From Ryuthela nishihirai (lineage: Eukaryota; Arthropoda; Arachnida; Araneae; Heptathelidae), in contig JAWZYU010000013.1 of the NCBI GenBank assembly GCA_038380435.1, forward strand, positions 60,662,946-60,726,945: a stretch of DNA of 64,000 bases. Reading direction: 5' to 3'. The position numbers were made by a program, and so were the translations under genes. The notes beneath the pieces were generated by a model. It saw only the letters and a program-made list of their open reading frames with translations. It searched no databases and was not told where the DNA came from. Shown here in pieces: positions 22,441 to 34,888 of the stretch; the stretch's first letter is position 1, and the number at the start of each line of letters is the position of its first letter.

Positions 22441-23999
22441 ATGTCCCCAATCACCTGATCACCTGTATAGTGGATGACCAGGAATCTTGAGGACGGAGAA
22501 ACACATGAAGGCAATGGCGATGATGACAAGGAAGACACATAAGACAGAGCATTATGCCAAGCTCTTTTTGAAGTATTTGTCGACGAAATTCTATTTTTGG
22601 AACTCATGGTTGTTTTTTGTAATTCGTGCCAGATGTGCCCACCCATAACAGAGTCCAAAAAAGGGACGCCCAATCGGGTGCCAGGACTGCCCGGGCACCA
22701 TACCCAGACAGCAAATGAGCCACGCCCTTACAACTAAGCAAAAACGAAAGGAAAAGAGAAATATGACAAACTCACTTGAGTCCTCACAAAATAAAATAAG
22801 CGAAAAAATAAAAGAGTTTGAGAACCGAATTAGTCTCACAAAAGGAAGAAAACTACAAAATTAGTGAATGTGTGGGGATATTCGTAACCGTTGCCAGACA
22901 TCTGCAAGGCACTCACTGCATGGTTGGCCCTAGCAGGATTAGCCCACCAGTCGAATGATCCTGAGGGGGCCACCCCAAGACCTCCTATTTACCTGAAGCA
23001 GAGGACAAAACAGTATATAGTTGTTGCCATGGAATTCGCTGCTCAACCCCGAGACAGGCAGGCTCCCCAATGGTAAGACGGCCAAAGGGCTCCCCACCAG
23101 TCATGAGCTGATAAGACAAGACGGAGACCCTCGAGCAACTGCCAGAATCTTCCCTTCCAAGGACACGTGTATGCAGACACACAGCAAACACATGAGCGAG
23201 CATTCAGGACCCTGTGAAGGTACCCGAGCCAGCAGAATCTTCACAGGGTGGTCCCCTCACAACGAACAGAAGCTCGCACACAGGGGATCAGCTAACAGAC
23301 TAGCAGTCAAAATTTCAATAAATAGGGTTTAACTGTTACTGCCAACATTGGAAGATGTGTGACTCACCTCCACTGTTGGACCAAGGCCGTAAATTGGGCT
23401 GAGCGATATATTGCACCCATCCTCCGAAATGGCGATCTTCCCATAGGGTCCATAACCTCACCAATGTGTTTGTTGCCCATCTTCGAACTAACCTATGCAT
23501 ATTCGATGTGCAACAGATACAATATGACCCGCAAGAGCCTCAATTTCTCGGTAAGAAAAATTCCCTTCTCTCATGTCAACAATATGCCCTCTGTCAGACT
23601 TACTCACCTGGAAATATGGAACTCATACTGGTCTGCGTGGCATATCTTAACAACACCAGCACAAGAACTGATAAGCTGAAACGACTACAGCCCCTTTAAA
23701 TACCTGTGGAAAGGGTCCAGTCGCAACTGTCCCAAAATGTTCTCATTGGCCAGTAGCGAACGCGACTGAACCGATAACCTTTTCATCATCATTTCTTTCG
23801 TAGTAGGTGTTAAACATGCCCCATACAGGTTACGTTCTTTACACTATTTCTTCTTGCTGTTCTGGTTTTGGTGAACAGCAGTGCTCATATATAACATAGA
23901 TATATAGATATATACCATGACAATAAATCACAAAATGAAATAAATTAGAATCACATGGCAGACATCAAGAGAATAATCTCTGTATAGAGTTTGCACAAT
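22441..23999. other. Mixed-composition intronic segment, no gene recognised
   Basis: Contains an open minus-strand stretch at 22437-22839 with an ELQKTTMSSKNRISSTNTSK run. It could be ORF1 debris of the neighbouring non-LTR element. It also contains a GC-richer stretch at 22900-23700 with open plus-strand frames but no family signature. This may be the 5' part of the element at 21545-22440. Confidence 0.35.
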
Positions 24000-24605
24000 G
24001 CAAGTACCCGTAGAGCGAAAATGGCTAGTCTTAAGAAGAAAATGGCACATCTTAGGAGAAACTATGTTTATTGAGAGAGGAGGTTTCGACAATATCAAAT
24101 AGCTCCCTAATCGCGTGAATGGGGCAAAGTCATTCCCCCTCACTACTAAAGGCTTAAGCCACCTATAATGGTAGGACTTCTTCCAGTGTAGGTTTGACAA
24201 TGCCCGTAGAAACAACGGTTCAGGTACCTGCAATGGCCACTGATTACGCTTGGTGAGCTGCTCGAAGGTATCCTCTTTATCTATTCACTCAATACTGTCA
24301 ATTCACAAAATGGAATCACAAATGGAACAGAAATCACAGGGGTAGATTCTGTCAATCACAAATGTCAATCACACTGTCAATCACAAATGGAACAGAAATC
24401 ACAGGGGTAGATTTTTCCTAAAAAAAGCTCACCAATCAAAGCGGTTATTCCTATTCAGATCGTATATATTATGGTCAGCACCAAGACCCTGTGTGGTTTG
24501 CCACTGCTCAGCAGGGCAGAAAAAAATCCAAAGTAGCCATAGTAGTTCAGATGAACAGGCCACACTGATCTGGCAGACCTCCTCTTCGGTTCCACAAGAG
24601 AATAT
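24000..24605 (-). mobile_element. RTE-like non-LTR, 5' UTR fragment
   Basis: Antisense. The complement of 24020-24240 matches the family 5' UTR (ACGGGCATTGTC.AA.C, GGTGGCTTAAGCCTTTAGTA, TTTGCCCCAT..GCGATTAGGG, CTCTCTCAATAAACATAGTT). The complement of 24459-24600 matches its earlier part (GATCAGTGTGGCC, ACTATGGCTACTTTGGATTT, TGCTGAGCAGTGG). Between them an approximately 35-bp piece (AATCACAAATGGAACAGAAA...) is repeated. No coding part remains. Confidence 0.8.
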
Positions 24606-24617
24606 CTGTATATATTG

Positions 24618-24991
24618 TGGACGAGTGTGGCTCAGTCGGTAGCGCACCAGGCTCGTAATCTGCAGTTCCCGTACGAATCCCAGCTTGGTCAGCATTTAGA
24701 GTTATCTCCGCAAACTCCCTGCCCTGTCCACGGTCAGTAGGGAACACCGATGGGCTTGGAAAGGCCGCTGTCTGTCGGATGGGATGTTAAGCGGTGGTCT
24801 TGTGTGAGGGAGAGCCATACCCTGTGCACGTTAAAGAACACACCGGATAGCCTTGACGGGAGGCTACCATCTGTCTCCCAACAGCTGTTCCAGTGGGTCC
24901 CCTCCCCCAACTTTCTCTGTGTTCCTTGTGACCTGGCCATTTAGCCCATTGTGCACACAAAAGCGCAGCTCAGACGTAAAACACCCCAACA
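24618..24991 (+). mobile_element. tRNA-Thr-like SINE, family A, copy 3
   Basis: About 374 bp. The tRNA head (GTGTGGCTCAGTCGGTAGCG, loop CTCGTAA, a degraded B box GTACGAATCCC) is followed by the standard body and a tail ending ACACCCCAACA. It is flanked by an 11-bp near-duplication, CTGTATATATT (24607) and CTGTACATATT (24992), one mismatch. Just below, the dynein exon begins at 25070. Confidence 0.9.
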
Positions 24992-25069
24992 CTGTACATA
25001 TTCGTAAAAGTGTAAATTTGTATTATAATTAGTTATCATCAGAAGATTAAATTAAAAAAAAATCATTAC

Positions 25070-25238
25070 CTGGTGGTCCCATTGCAGCAATCATCTGTAT
25101 ATCAGTAAGTTTCATAGGTACAACTTCTTTCATATCATACCATGTCCAGTGATCAAGCCACTGTCTTAGAAGTTCAATAGGTGGTTGAGCTCCATAGGTT
25201 TCACGCAAAGGCATATTAAGATCATCAACAAAAACAAC
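25070..25238 (-). CDS. Axonemal dynein heavy chain, internal exon (AAA3 Walker B)
   Basis: Exon of 169 nt on the minus strand, with acceptor ..GACAG above 25238 and donor GTAATG below 25070. It begins [10 protein letters not shown], the AAA3 Walker B segment with its two acidic residues, continues [17 protein letters not shown], and ends MGPPG with the last Gly codon split after its first base (phase 1). This matches the next exon exactly: G plus GT restores GGT. The upstream intron is about 25.4 kb and the downstream one about 8.8 kb, both full of transposons. Family knowledge: this block follows the [11 protein letters not shown] block in every axonemal dynein heavy chain. Reading frame and splice signals are intact, so this is a live exon rather than a pseudogene relic. 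Confidence 0.95.
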
Positions 25239-25624
25239 CTGTCATGGAAAAAATGCTTAATTTTTAAAACAGACAACATTAAAACACTTTTAGATTCCGT
25301 ATATTATTTTTAGGCAATTTAGCAGCAAAAGGAAAAGAATTCATAAGAAAATAATTAGGAACTGCACTTATACAATAGCCTGTACTTACGAAAGAAATCA
25401 ATTACTGACTAAAGAGACATTTGATTTCCAAATACTATAGATCCCTTCCTTTCCTACATTCACATAAAAATATATTTTTTTACTCTTTACCATAAATTAC
25501 AATTAACATGCTCTTTAATATTCCTAAAACAATTTTATTACTTTTTGCTTTAACATACTCTGTAGCAACATGTTTCCAGATGTAAATGTGCACATTAATT
25601 ATTCAGAGAAAAAATGCATTATTT

Positions 25625-26224
25625 ACTTTGAATATCATCAGCATCATCATCAAACTGAAGCAGCCATGGACAAAGAAGGTCCATCAGATCGTGCAATTTA
25701 GTTTTCCAAGCTGTCTGTGTGCTACATCTGCTGCATCTGGCCACTGCACACCAATTCTAACAAGGTCATGTTTGACATTGTCTGCCAACTGCATCCTAGG
25801 TCCACCCCTCTTTCTGAGGCCTTTAGGCACACTGTTCATAACCCTATTCGCTAATCTATAATTATCCATACAGGCAACATGGCCACACCAATGGAGATCC
25901 ACTCTGCACAATATGCTGCACAAAGGAGGTTCCCGACTCCTTTGCCTAACCACTTCATTACTAACAAAGTTGAACCACCTAATACCCAAGATACTGCGTA
26001 AGCATCTAGAATCAATAGCATAAGTTTCCTGTTATCTTGTTCACAAAGCGTCCACGTTTCACTACCATAACTAACTTTAGAAAGAACCAAACTATCATGT
26101 GTAATTTTAGTTTTTAGGTGTACACGCCTATTTCTCCACACTCTACATAGATTCTTAAAAATCCCAGCAGCAATCCCTATTCTTTGGTTTATTTCATGCC
26201 CACATGACCAGTATCTGTTACATA
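25625..26224 (-). mobile_element. RTE-like non-LTR, 3' end fragment cut by a Tc1
   Basis: Antisense copy with a degenerate (CATCAG/CATCAT) tail at 25636-25653. Its C-terminal domain is split over two frames: HVACMDNYRLANRVMNSVPK and RKRGGPRMQLADNVKHDLVR, then RRVHLKTKI, VSYGSETWTLCEQDNRKL and GHEINQRIGIAAGIFKNL. At 26223 the sequence (CAGTATCTGTTACATA) stops at a TA where a Tc1-like terminus begins. The rest of the copy is not found on the far side. Confidence 0.88.
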
Positions 26225-27165
26225 CAGGGTTTACCAAAATAATGGAAACACGTATTGTTTGTGGAGAACATTTTATTAATAAGATATTGGCCCACCTTGA
26301 GCGTTCAAAACAGACGCATTTCGACGTGGAATAGACTTATACAAGTCATGCACATATGGTAATGGAATGTGGTACCATTTTTCCTGTAAAATATGGCCCA
26401 ACTGTGCCAGTGATACTAGAGGTGGAAAGTATGATCAGACCTTGCGCTCCAGGTATTCCCACAAATGTTCAATAATATTGAGGTAGCCAGGATAGCTTCT
26501 GTAACCCATCCTCATGCTCGGCAAACCACAACTTGACACATTTCACACAATTCACGAGTGCATTATCTGCTTGAAACCTGGGACAGTCATTAGGGAACAG
26601 TGCCCGAAACATTGGATGCAGGTGGTCCCCGAGAATGGATTCGTACGTTGCGGCTGTGACATTACCCTGCATAATAACTAATGGCCCTAAGGAATGCTAT
26701 GGTATGGCACCTGACATGATCAGGAATCCACCTCCAGGTTTCACAGTCGGAATCAAACAGTCGGGGTGGTACGCTTCTGCATGTTTTCGTCAGACATGCA
26801 CTCTACCAGTGGTAGGAAACAATGCGTAGCATGATTCATCAGACCAGATGACAAGTTGCCTATCTTTAGCATCCCATTTTTTATGTGCTTTGCACCACCT
26901 TACTCGTTTTGTTGCATTGATGTTGGTAATCAGAGGTTTGTGAAAATGCAGCAAAGCCATAAATACCGACACGATGAAGCTCCCGACGAACTGTTATGGC
27001 AGAAAAGGGATAATTCCGACTGGTGTTCAACTCTGCTCCTATTTGCGATGCTGTGGTTTTGTGCTTCCGTTGTACAATCAGTGCCAATGTTCGCCAATCC
27101 CTATCTGATAACTTCATTTGGCGTCCACAATTTTCACGTTTGGAGTGCCGCATTTTCTTAGTACT
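26225..27165 (-). mobile_element. Tc1-like transposon with broken transposase
   Basis: It starts with terminus CAGGGTTTACCAAAATAATG beside TA (26223-26224). On the minus strand the transposase reads, in order and with frame changes: KLSDRDWRTLALIVQRKHKT (helix-turn-helix part), VIWSDESCY (first catalytic Asp), GNVTAATYESILGDHLHPMF, RFQADNA (second Asp), NIIEHLWEYLER (third residue, Glu) and a C-terminal IPRR.A.VLNAQGG. So the DDE residues survive but the reading frame does not. The N-terminus and the far terminus are missing near 27165. Confidence 0.88.
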
Positions 27166-27275
27166 GAATTAAAATTAAATACATCTGATTTCAGGAAAGC
27201 AAAAATCCTGTCCTGTTTTATGTTACATTGCGATTCAAAAAAAAAAAAAATGGAGCTAAATCTTTCTATATTAAA

Positions 27276-27336
27276 TCAAATTCCGTCAAATTAATCAAAT
27301 TCCGTCGATTTAAATCAAATTCCGTCAAATTTGACG
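27276..27336. repeat. Short tandem repeat (about 20-bp unit, three copies)
   Basis: Three units of AATCAAATTCCGTCRAWTT-type sequence in a row, next to an A-run at 27239. It separates two Tc1 relics. Confidence 0.75.
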
Positions 27337-27337
27337 T

Positions 27338-27875
27338 TTTTTAAAAGAGAAATGTTTTCCTGCTTTTCTTTAAATGAATTCGAATGAAACGATTCATCAA
27401 ACCAGATAATTTTTATGCAACCTGTATCTGACCTTACAGGTTTTGTTCCATTGATGTTGGTAATCAGAGATTTGTGGATTGCAGCATGGCCATAAATACC
27501 GGCACGTTGAAGTTCCCGACGAATTGTTATGATGGAAACGGGATCATTCCGACTGGTGTTCAACTCTACTGCTATTTGCGGTGCCGTGGTCTTGTGTTTC
27601 CGTTGTACAATCCTTGTCAACGTTCGCCTATCCCTATCTGACAACTTCGTATGGCGTCCAGAATTTGCACGTTTGGATGCAACGCCCTGTTTTTTTTATA
27701 GGTAGTCGTAATCTCCGATACAGTTCCTCAAGTACACCTACTGTTTCCGCCGTTCTAGTTATTGAAGCTCCTGCAAGAAGAGCACCAATGATCATGCCTT
27801 TTTGGAGGTCACTGAGATCTGACATTGTCGACAATTACACAATAGCTGTTTCACCAGCGACTGTGGCACTGCTAT
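27338..27875 (-). mobile_element. Tc1-like transposon, N-terminal half
   Basis: Antisense relic of the same family as 26225-27165, but covering the other end. It includes the start MSDLSDLQKGMIIGALLAGA SITRTAETVGV (first helix-turn-helix; minus strand from about 27825), then SDRDRRTLTRIVQRKHKTTA, HKSLITNINGTKPV and a truncated IIWFDES. A deletion joins the two parts near 27640-27700, and sequence after the first catalytic Asp is lost. Confidence 0.8.
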
Positions 27876-27894
27876 GAATCATTACTGCTAGTGT

Positions 27895-28560
27895 AACCAC
27901 TTGACTATCCCTCCCTATTTCCAAAATTTGAAATTTCTAGCATAAATAGATCGTTTGCGACATTCGTTTAAAGATTTGATATTGTTCAGCTTTTTCCACC
28001 GCTAGAGGCAACTTTTTAAGTTTTCATTTCCCTCCTTTAACACTTGATAACGGTGGAAATTCCAACTGATGGGTGATTGCGAAAATGTAAATAATAATAT
28101 TTTACTAGTACAAATAAAACACAAAAGGAATTTTTCATATATCTTTTTAAATAAATAAAGCTTTATTTTCCCATCCCCTGGGGAAAAAGGGTAAACCATT
28201 GTTGCCAATATAAACCTCCTGACTATATCATTCTACCAACAAAATTTCATATTTCTCGTAGAAATGGATCATTTGCAATATTAGCTTAAAATTTTAATAT
28301 TTTCCATATTTTTCTTCCAGCTAGTGGAAGAATTTAAAAATATGAATTATAATATTTCATCGATACTTATCCAATGCAAAATGTTTTAAATTTTTCCTTG
28401 AAAGCAAAAAATTCAATATCTATAGACGGACAGACAGGTGAAAAGCAGACAGACAGAACATTGGTATAGACAGACGACAAAGTGAAAACACTAGCTTGAT
28501 TTTTTTGCAAATGAACTAAAAAGAAACTATGGGTGTTGCGTTTTCTCGTTTCACTTTTGC
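27895..28560. repeat. Dispersed AT-rich repeat, two linked copies
   Basis: The order AAATTTC(T)A, an AGATCGTTTGC-type word, AATATT(C)GTT and TTTTTCC.CC..TAG occurs at about 27920 and again at about 28240, and a third time at about 59070-59240. At 28430-28480 there is an ACAGACAGACAG-type run. It is non-coding and old. Confidence 0.4.
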
Positions 28561-29284
28561 AGCCCATTGCTGTCTTCTGACGGCGTTTCTTGGAAAAATC
28601 TAATTTAATTTTCTTGTATGAGTGGAATTATTCACCCAAATGCATCACAGTGAAACTTGCTAAAATATGGAAATTTTATAGACAAAAACATTGATAAATA
28701 TATATAAAATTATAATAACTGAGAAGCTTTAATTAGGTACACACACTAACTCATAGGCTTTCGTCTCACGGTACGACAAACATGGCACCACTGTTAGTAC
28801 GTTACTCAATTTAACCAATGGCAATTAATTACCGAGATGATCAGCCTCTAACTATAAAGGACCTCTAGTTTGATTACGTGTTTGCATGTCATATAGCTAT
28901 ATTTTATACTACAGGAGATTACGCGCAATGAAACCTTTTCAAGCATTTGGGCAGGCCTATAGTCTATCGTTGTTAGCTACGCTCTGGCTAGTTTATTTTC
29001 TACCTTATACTCTTAACTCTTTGAGAAGTTTTCTTTCTTTGCTTATCAATTACACTTTTGAAATCATATCTACAATATCAACCTAGTAGTCTCTTGTGAC
29101 CCCCTTCATATTAGTGTAGTTATGCAAGCTATCCAATCGTGCCCCATTTCATGTAATTCCTTATCTTCTACTGATACCATCATTTCATTTATATTTTTAT
29201 TGTCATCATTATATTTCATTTTTGACTTTGAGCTACCAGTATCCACATTATTTTCAAATGTTCTACACTCTCTATTTCAGATTC
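28561..29284. other. Intronic DNA, nothing recognised
   Basis: AT-rich; no exon-like, repeat or RNA signature. Confidence 0.5.
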
Positions 29285-29455
29285 CTTTTACCCAAAGAGA
29301 TCTGTCAGGATAATGACAGTTTAATACGCCATAGAGGAGACCTGTAAGGAAGTAAGACCCCAGAAGAAAGACAACACATTATCCGAATACCGAACTCGGA
29401 CCCCTTTGATCAGTAGTCAAGCATGTTAACCACTCGGCTACCTGGGACGGTTCCT
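29285..29455 (-). mobile_element. tRNA-Ser-like SINE, family B
   Basis: On the minus strand the head reads CAGGTAGCCGAGTGGTTAAC, a TTGACTACTGATCAAAGG anticodon-arm region with TGA, and B box GTCCGAGTTCGG. The tail follows with CTTACAGGTCTCCTCTATGG and a GACAGATCTC end. It matches the copies at 34352 and 38995. Confidence 0.75.
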
Positions 29456-30149
29456 ACTGTTGGACGGTCCCTTCGTTATTTCCTCATCGAAGAGTGAAGC
29501 TCCACATCAACCTCTTTCTTGTCTAATCAGTATCATTAACATTAATCCTACGCTTATTAATATCATGAGAAACTATTCTTTTCCAGTGGCGGCTCGTGAG
29601 TAAAATATTTGGTGGTGCATTTGACAGACACGACCGGGATGTAGCAAAATAAATTGGGAGATGCCTGATATTGAACCTAATAAGACGGAAAAAGGTTTCG
29701 TAATCCATATTTCTTTTTTTTCAGTTAATCGCAAAACGCATTATTTAACAAATCCTTTCGAAAAAAAACAATAACAACAAAAAAGTTCTTGTCCTTCCTA
29801 CTTCAATTTAGCATTTTGTCCCTCCACCGTAATAATTACCTATATCTATTTATATGAATGTTTCCTCTCTGTTCTAGTGGTATTTTAAAACTCTATTCGC
29901 GAAAATTATGTCTAATAATAAAGGTTTAGTATTTTCGTGACTCCGTTCTGATTATAAAGTTATATTTATTACTTTAAACTGAATTACTCATCGTAAATTA
30001 TCAGTTGAATATTTGCCTATTTTGCTTATATTTAATTTACAATATTATTATATATATTATTACATATTTATTCAACGTATTGTAAAAAAATATATGGCAA
30101 TAAAATGAATTGTTAAAAAAAGACAAACAAAATGACAATAAAATGAGAG
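29456..30149. other. Intronic DNA, nothing recognised
   Basis: AT-rich, with a run of A around 29760. No features supported. Confidence 0.5.
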
Positions 30150-30228
30150 GCTGGGATCGAACAGGAGACCTTTGAAATCGCAAGTTTAGGAAACAATGCA
30201 TTGAGTCAACTGAGCTACGCATTGTGAC
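30150..30228 (-). mobile_element. tRNA-like SINE head
   Basis: On the minus strand: an A-box-like GCGTAGCTCAGTTGACTCAA and a B box GTTCGATCCC about 50 nt later. The middle is too divergent to assign an anticodon. It is probably the head of a tRNA-derived SINE or a tRNA pseudogene. Confidence 0.5.
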
Positions 30229-30615
30229 GAATTGTTATTTTAAAACAGGCTATTAGAATTCTCTAGTAGACCAAATGTCCAACAAGTTTTATATTTTCAT
30301 ATCTAATGTTGTACCTAAAGACTTCATACCTAACTATTCTTCTTTGGCTAAATGAAAAGTTGACAGTCCAGGTCAAACACATCTTGCCTCGAAAGTTTAG
30401 ATCTGTTGAGCCTAGCAGAATTAAACAAAGATATTCGCTATGTAACAAGATCTTCGACTAATGGTTGCTCTGGTAGAATCAGCCAATAAAATGTCATGGG
30501 CCACTACAAAATGGTGACCCATTTCCTGGAGTTCAGCGCTATTGTATTTCAGCTCATGCGTATTTGTGTCAGCACTATAATAAATAATGCTAAGATTCCG
30601 GTTGTGTCCTTAATG

Positions 30616-32420
30616 TTAAAATTCATATTGGCCATACGAAAGCAGCTGACATAGCCGATTTACAAGGTAAATACTCTGATTGTCTACGTAACACGATGAG
30701 CAATACTTACAAAACGAATATAAAAATGATTTTATGTTGATTTGGATACGACAAATGATGAATCCTATATTTGAAAATCGTGTATTATTTCTTGTGATTA
30801 CTTTTGGTGTGGCAGTGCCCCCAGATGGCCTAATCGACAGGCCGCTTTTGCTCCTCCCTATATTCTGAAGAATTTCATTCTTACCTGTGCATCTATTTAT
30901 ATCTTTCTTTTTATGATTAGCGCTAAGATTAAATATCTGTCTTACCCCTGTATTACCTCTGTATCCAAGAAATTTCATCTATTTCGTAATACTTTCTTCA
31001 GTAATGATCTCCACTCCTAACAATTTATTTTTCTTACTAGTGAAAAGATCCAATTCCTCAAAATTGCATCTAATTATAAATTCATCATTTAGGTCTATGA
31101 TCATTTTCTCCTCATCATTTCTATTTACATACCGATCATTATTTATTTTAATCCTTAGCATTATAATGTAATTTCTCAATATTTACATTTTCTGTCCGAC
31201 TTAAAATATCACTTTGCCTCTTATTGATCATTTACTAATTCACTTTCTCATAATTACAATTATCTAGAACCTGTACATTACTTATAACTTTGGATTTATA
31301 TTTACAGTTTACTTCACAATTATCGTTCATTTCAGGTACATCTAGATTTTGTACATAAAATTACTCTCTACTTCAGAGTTAATTTTATATTCTACCTGAT
31401 ACTCATTCTGAATATCTAATTTGCCACTTCATCTAATTGAACTCATTACTATTATTATCCTCAGTGATATACATCTTCTGCCTAAATGTATTCTCTACAT
31501 CAGATATCTGATATCTGTACATCATTACTCTTACTTTCAATTTTACTTATATTTTCTACCAGACAGTTATCGCTGTTTGCAGAATTATTTTCGTCTTTTA
31601 TATACAAGTTATCCTGATTACAAATTATCATTTCTTCTACCATATCTAAACCTCTTCTCTTATGGCAAATCTCCTTTTTATCAGGAACATTTATACTTAC
31701 CTCTACCTTAATCTTACCTTCATCACAATAATTTTTCATCAGACTACTTAATTATTTCGCGATAAAAATTACTTTTATCGAGCAAACATAAACTTCCATC
31801 TACAATCTTTTCACTTGTATCCAAAAATGTTTCATTATTGCACATATTATTATTTATCTTGCTATCAAGACATGTTTACTTTCTATTTCTCTACCTTTTC
31901 AAATATTTTTAATCAGGCATATTTGATGTTATTTCATCCTTATCATTTATATAATTCTATGACTCCCTCACCCCGAGATTGCATTGCATTTTACGTAGTT
32001 TGTATGAGCTACTGCCCTACATTTTAATGATATTTTCCCATTCTTAATATTTCGCATTTTTATTAAGCTCTGGATTATTAAGATCTTTATATATGCATTT
32101 TTTCATAAGCTCTGGATGTCAATAGCAAGCCTACATTCAAGCACTCTACTATTTCAAATATTATATCAGTGCTCCCTCGATACATTTCCGTCTCTTTTAC
32201 TCTAGTTTTCAGCTTATTGTTGGAGCCACTATACTTTCGCCAAATGCCGGAAACAGATATGTTACCTTGTGTATTAGATTCATTGGCTTTAATTTCGAAC
32301 GTTTTACAACGCTCATCCGTGCTTCTCAATCTATTATCGCCTCAATCACGTGCCCCTGACAATGCACCTTAAACCTTTGTAATTCATCCATTACTCTACT
32401 TCGTGTATGTATTTTTCTCT
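30616..32420 (-). pseudogene. Probable decayed LTR-retroelement polyprotein (retropepsin region)
   Basis: Minus-strand open pieces at 32087-32329, 31500-31739, 30979-31179 and 30616-30978 lie in line. Near 32290-32390 an unbroken run of codons reads ELQRFKVHCQGHVIEAIID, a stop, then EARMSVVKRSKLKP. That resembles an aspartic protease active-site region (IID-T-G-A-x) with the Thr-Gly pair damaged. The later pieces are acidic and then basic (for example PSGGTATPKVITRNNTRF). I cannot assign them. Frameshifts and stops show it is dead. Confidence 0.35.
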
Positions 32421-33599
32421 CCTGTCTTTCCTCGGGTTTATTCCCATAATCCAGAGCCCACAAGCTCCAGCGATATTAATACCTATAGTCATAGGAAGTA
32501 GATCTAAGGTTCACGCGTTTCTGATATGGATTCTACACCAACTGCAGTATCATGAAGCCAAACGTTCCCAGCGAACAGAAAGAGCTACAAGCGATAACAT
32601 TGTGAATATAAGTAAAAAACGAACACGGCACAAATGTACTATACATACGCTACAGATAATAGGAAATGTCAAAAATGAAAATACCAGCAGCAACATACAT
32701 ATTTCTCGTTACTCCACTAATTAGTATTAATAACAATCATTGATTCATTCTGTGACGGATACGATATAAGAGGAAGGGGGTTATTTGGCAACTTTTGTAT
32801 CTCTTCACTATGCACAAATTCGACATTGCTAGATGCATTTTGAAATTTGTTTTGTCAATATTCTTGTCGATATATACATTGATTTGGGTTTACCTTTCCA
32901 AGTAGGAAAGTTATAGATATCAGGTATCAAAGCACATAAAAATTCCAATTCTCAAACTTACAAATTATCTGGAAAAATAGGCATTCATAAAAGAAAAAGG
33001 TTTATCTTGGCTGATCTATTTACCTGCAAAACAGTCACGCATATATATTCATTCATTATTTAGCCTTTTACCTGACGACCATAGATCAACAAAATAACGA
33101 CAGGCATTTTTGAAGCAATTAGGATTCTGGTTATTAAAAAGTAAGAATCTTAATGATATTTGAAATAATTTACTGAAGCAAAAATTGGTTTTCACGAAAC
33201 CAATTTTTTTAGCAAATTATTTCAAGTGTTCCTTGTCAACAGCACATTTCCTGTAATAGTTTATTAGTGAAGTCCTTAATAATATGTTTTAAAATATTTA
33301 TTTTTCTGAATTTATTCATCTTCCTTTCTCCTTTTTATTTTTATTATGGAAACGAATGCAATTTGATTAATTCTTTTATTTGCTAGGAATTGTCTACTCA
33401 TTAACAAAACAGGGAACCTGAAGGTATGATCAGGTCTTTTCGTACAAATTTTTGTAATCTATAATATTTTCTTTTACAAGTGACTTTTAATTCTCGTTCA
33501 GGTCCAGTTTATTGTGATATGTAAATATATATATATGAATTATCTGTATATTCACACTTATTGTTACTAATTTTTTTGATAAAATTTAATTATGTATAT
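32421..33599. other. AT-rich intronic DNA, no gene seen
   Basis: A short inverted repeat is present at about 33185-33215 (AAAATTGGTTTTC and its near complement). Nothing else is supported. Confidence 0.5.
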
Positions 33600-34351
33600 A
33601 TGGAATGGATTTATCTACAATGGGTTTCACCAGATGGGCTGCATAAGAATATGATTGATTATATATCAATTAACAGCAAATGGGCTAGTTCTGTTAGGAA
33701 TACCAGTCACATAAGGGAGCTGAAATTGGATCTGACCATTACCTTGTTAAAAGTGTCTTGGAACTTTTAACAAGACTCAAGAAACTTAAGAAGTGATGTG
33801 CTAAGGTTAAAAATTTTGCCTTAAATTCTGAAGCTCTGAAAGACCCAGTTAGAGCTAAAACTTACTATGATAGGTTACTTAGTCATTATGACAGTCATGG
33901 TTTGTTTACTACTGAAGTGGATGAAGTTTTAAAGGACTGTTTAGGAAGTGGAGCTACTGAAGTGGAGGAAGTTTTTAAGGACTGTTTTAAACAGGCTTTT
34001 TTGGAAACTAACGGTACTCTTTTAGGAAAAAAGTAGCAGAGGAGGCAGAATTATATGAGTGATAAAGCACTTGAGCTTATTTTAGAAAGAATTGCATGAA
34101 TGTCCTTAATCAATACCCTCCTAATAGAAAGGCCTAATAGGAAGCATTAGAGAGAGCTTAATAAACTTTTAAAGGATCAGTTATCTGATGATAAGAATCT
34201 TTGACTTGATGGCTTGGTTGACAAAGCCGAGAAAGCAGTTAGACAGCACACAGCAGAGAGCTGTGCTAAGGTGTACCAGATAGTTAATGTTGTGCTAAGG
34301 TGTACCAGATAGTTAATGTTTTGTGTGGTAAAAAAGGTCAGATGTATAAGG

Positions 34352-34556
34352 TACGTGACCGAGTTGTTGGCGCGCTTCGGTACTGATGAAAGAGAACTGG
34401 ATTCGAGTCCCGGGAAAGGCATGGATGTAAGTGTTATTTTTCTGCTGTAGTCGCGCCATCCTTACAGACATTCTACTAAACAGATAGGCTCCTATCAGAC
34501 CTCTGTGGCAAGGAGCTGCTTGAGGGGGTATTTATTTATTTTATTATTATACAGAG
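34352..34556 (+). mobile_element. tRNA-Ser-like SINE, family B, best copy
   Basis: Inserted into the RTE copy. The head reads CGTGACCGAGTTGTTGGCGC, then CTTCGGTACTGATGAAAG (TGA in the anticodon position, Ser-like, with an extra arm) and B box GGATTCGAGTCCC. The body ends CAGACCTCTGTGGCAAGGAG and GGGGGTATTTATTTATT. Flanking TATAAGG/TATACAGAG words, both corresponding to TATACAAGG of the intact element, give a likely target duplication. Confidence 0.8.
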
Positions 34557-34888
34557 AATGAAGGATAAACAACGTAAGGTTATAGAAGGTGAAGATTCTG
34601 TCATGGGTAGGTGGGCGCAGCATTTCAGTGATGTTCTAAACAATGTGGTTAGTTCTACTCCCATTGTAATGGTGATAGATGCATTATTGTTTGTTAAAAT
34701 TAATTATCACAGTCTGAAGTTATTTTGACCATTTCTAAATTTAAACTACATAAATCCCCAGGAGTAGATGAAATAATTATAGAAATGCTTAGAGCTGGGA
34801 TTGTTTCGGTTGCCACATTGATGACTCAGATTTTGTATACCTTTTATGATAAAGGCATGATGGTTTTACCAGCGCTATTATTATTCCT

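Larger units (their letters stand above)
16240..25069 (-). other. Dynein gene intron (about 8.8 kb)
   Basis: Intron between the Walker B exon and the GGGRN exon, of phase 1. It carries an RTE copy whose 5' half is inverted, a SINE with perfect target duplication, an RNase H-bearing non-LTR relic, and the antisense 5' UTR of another RTE copy. No host coding sequence was seen. Confidence 0.85.
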
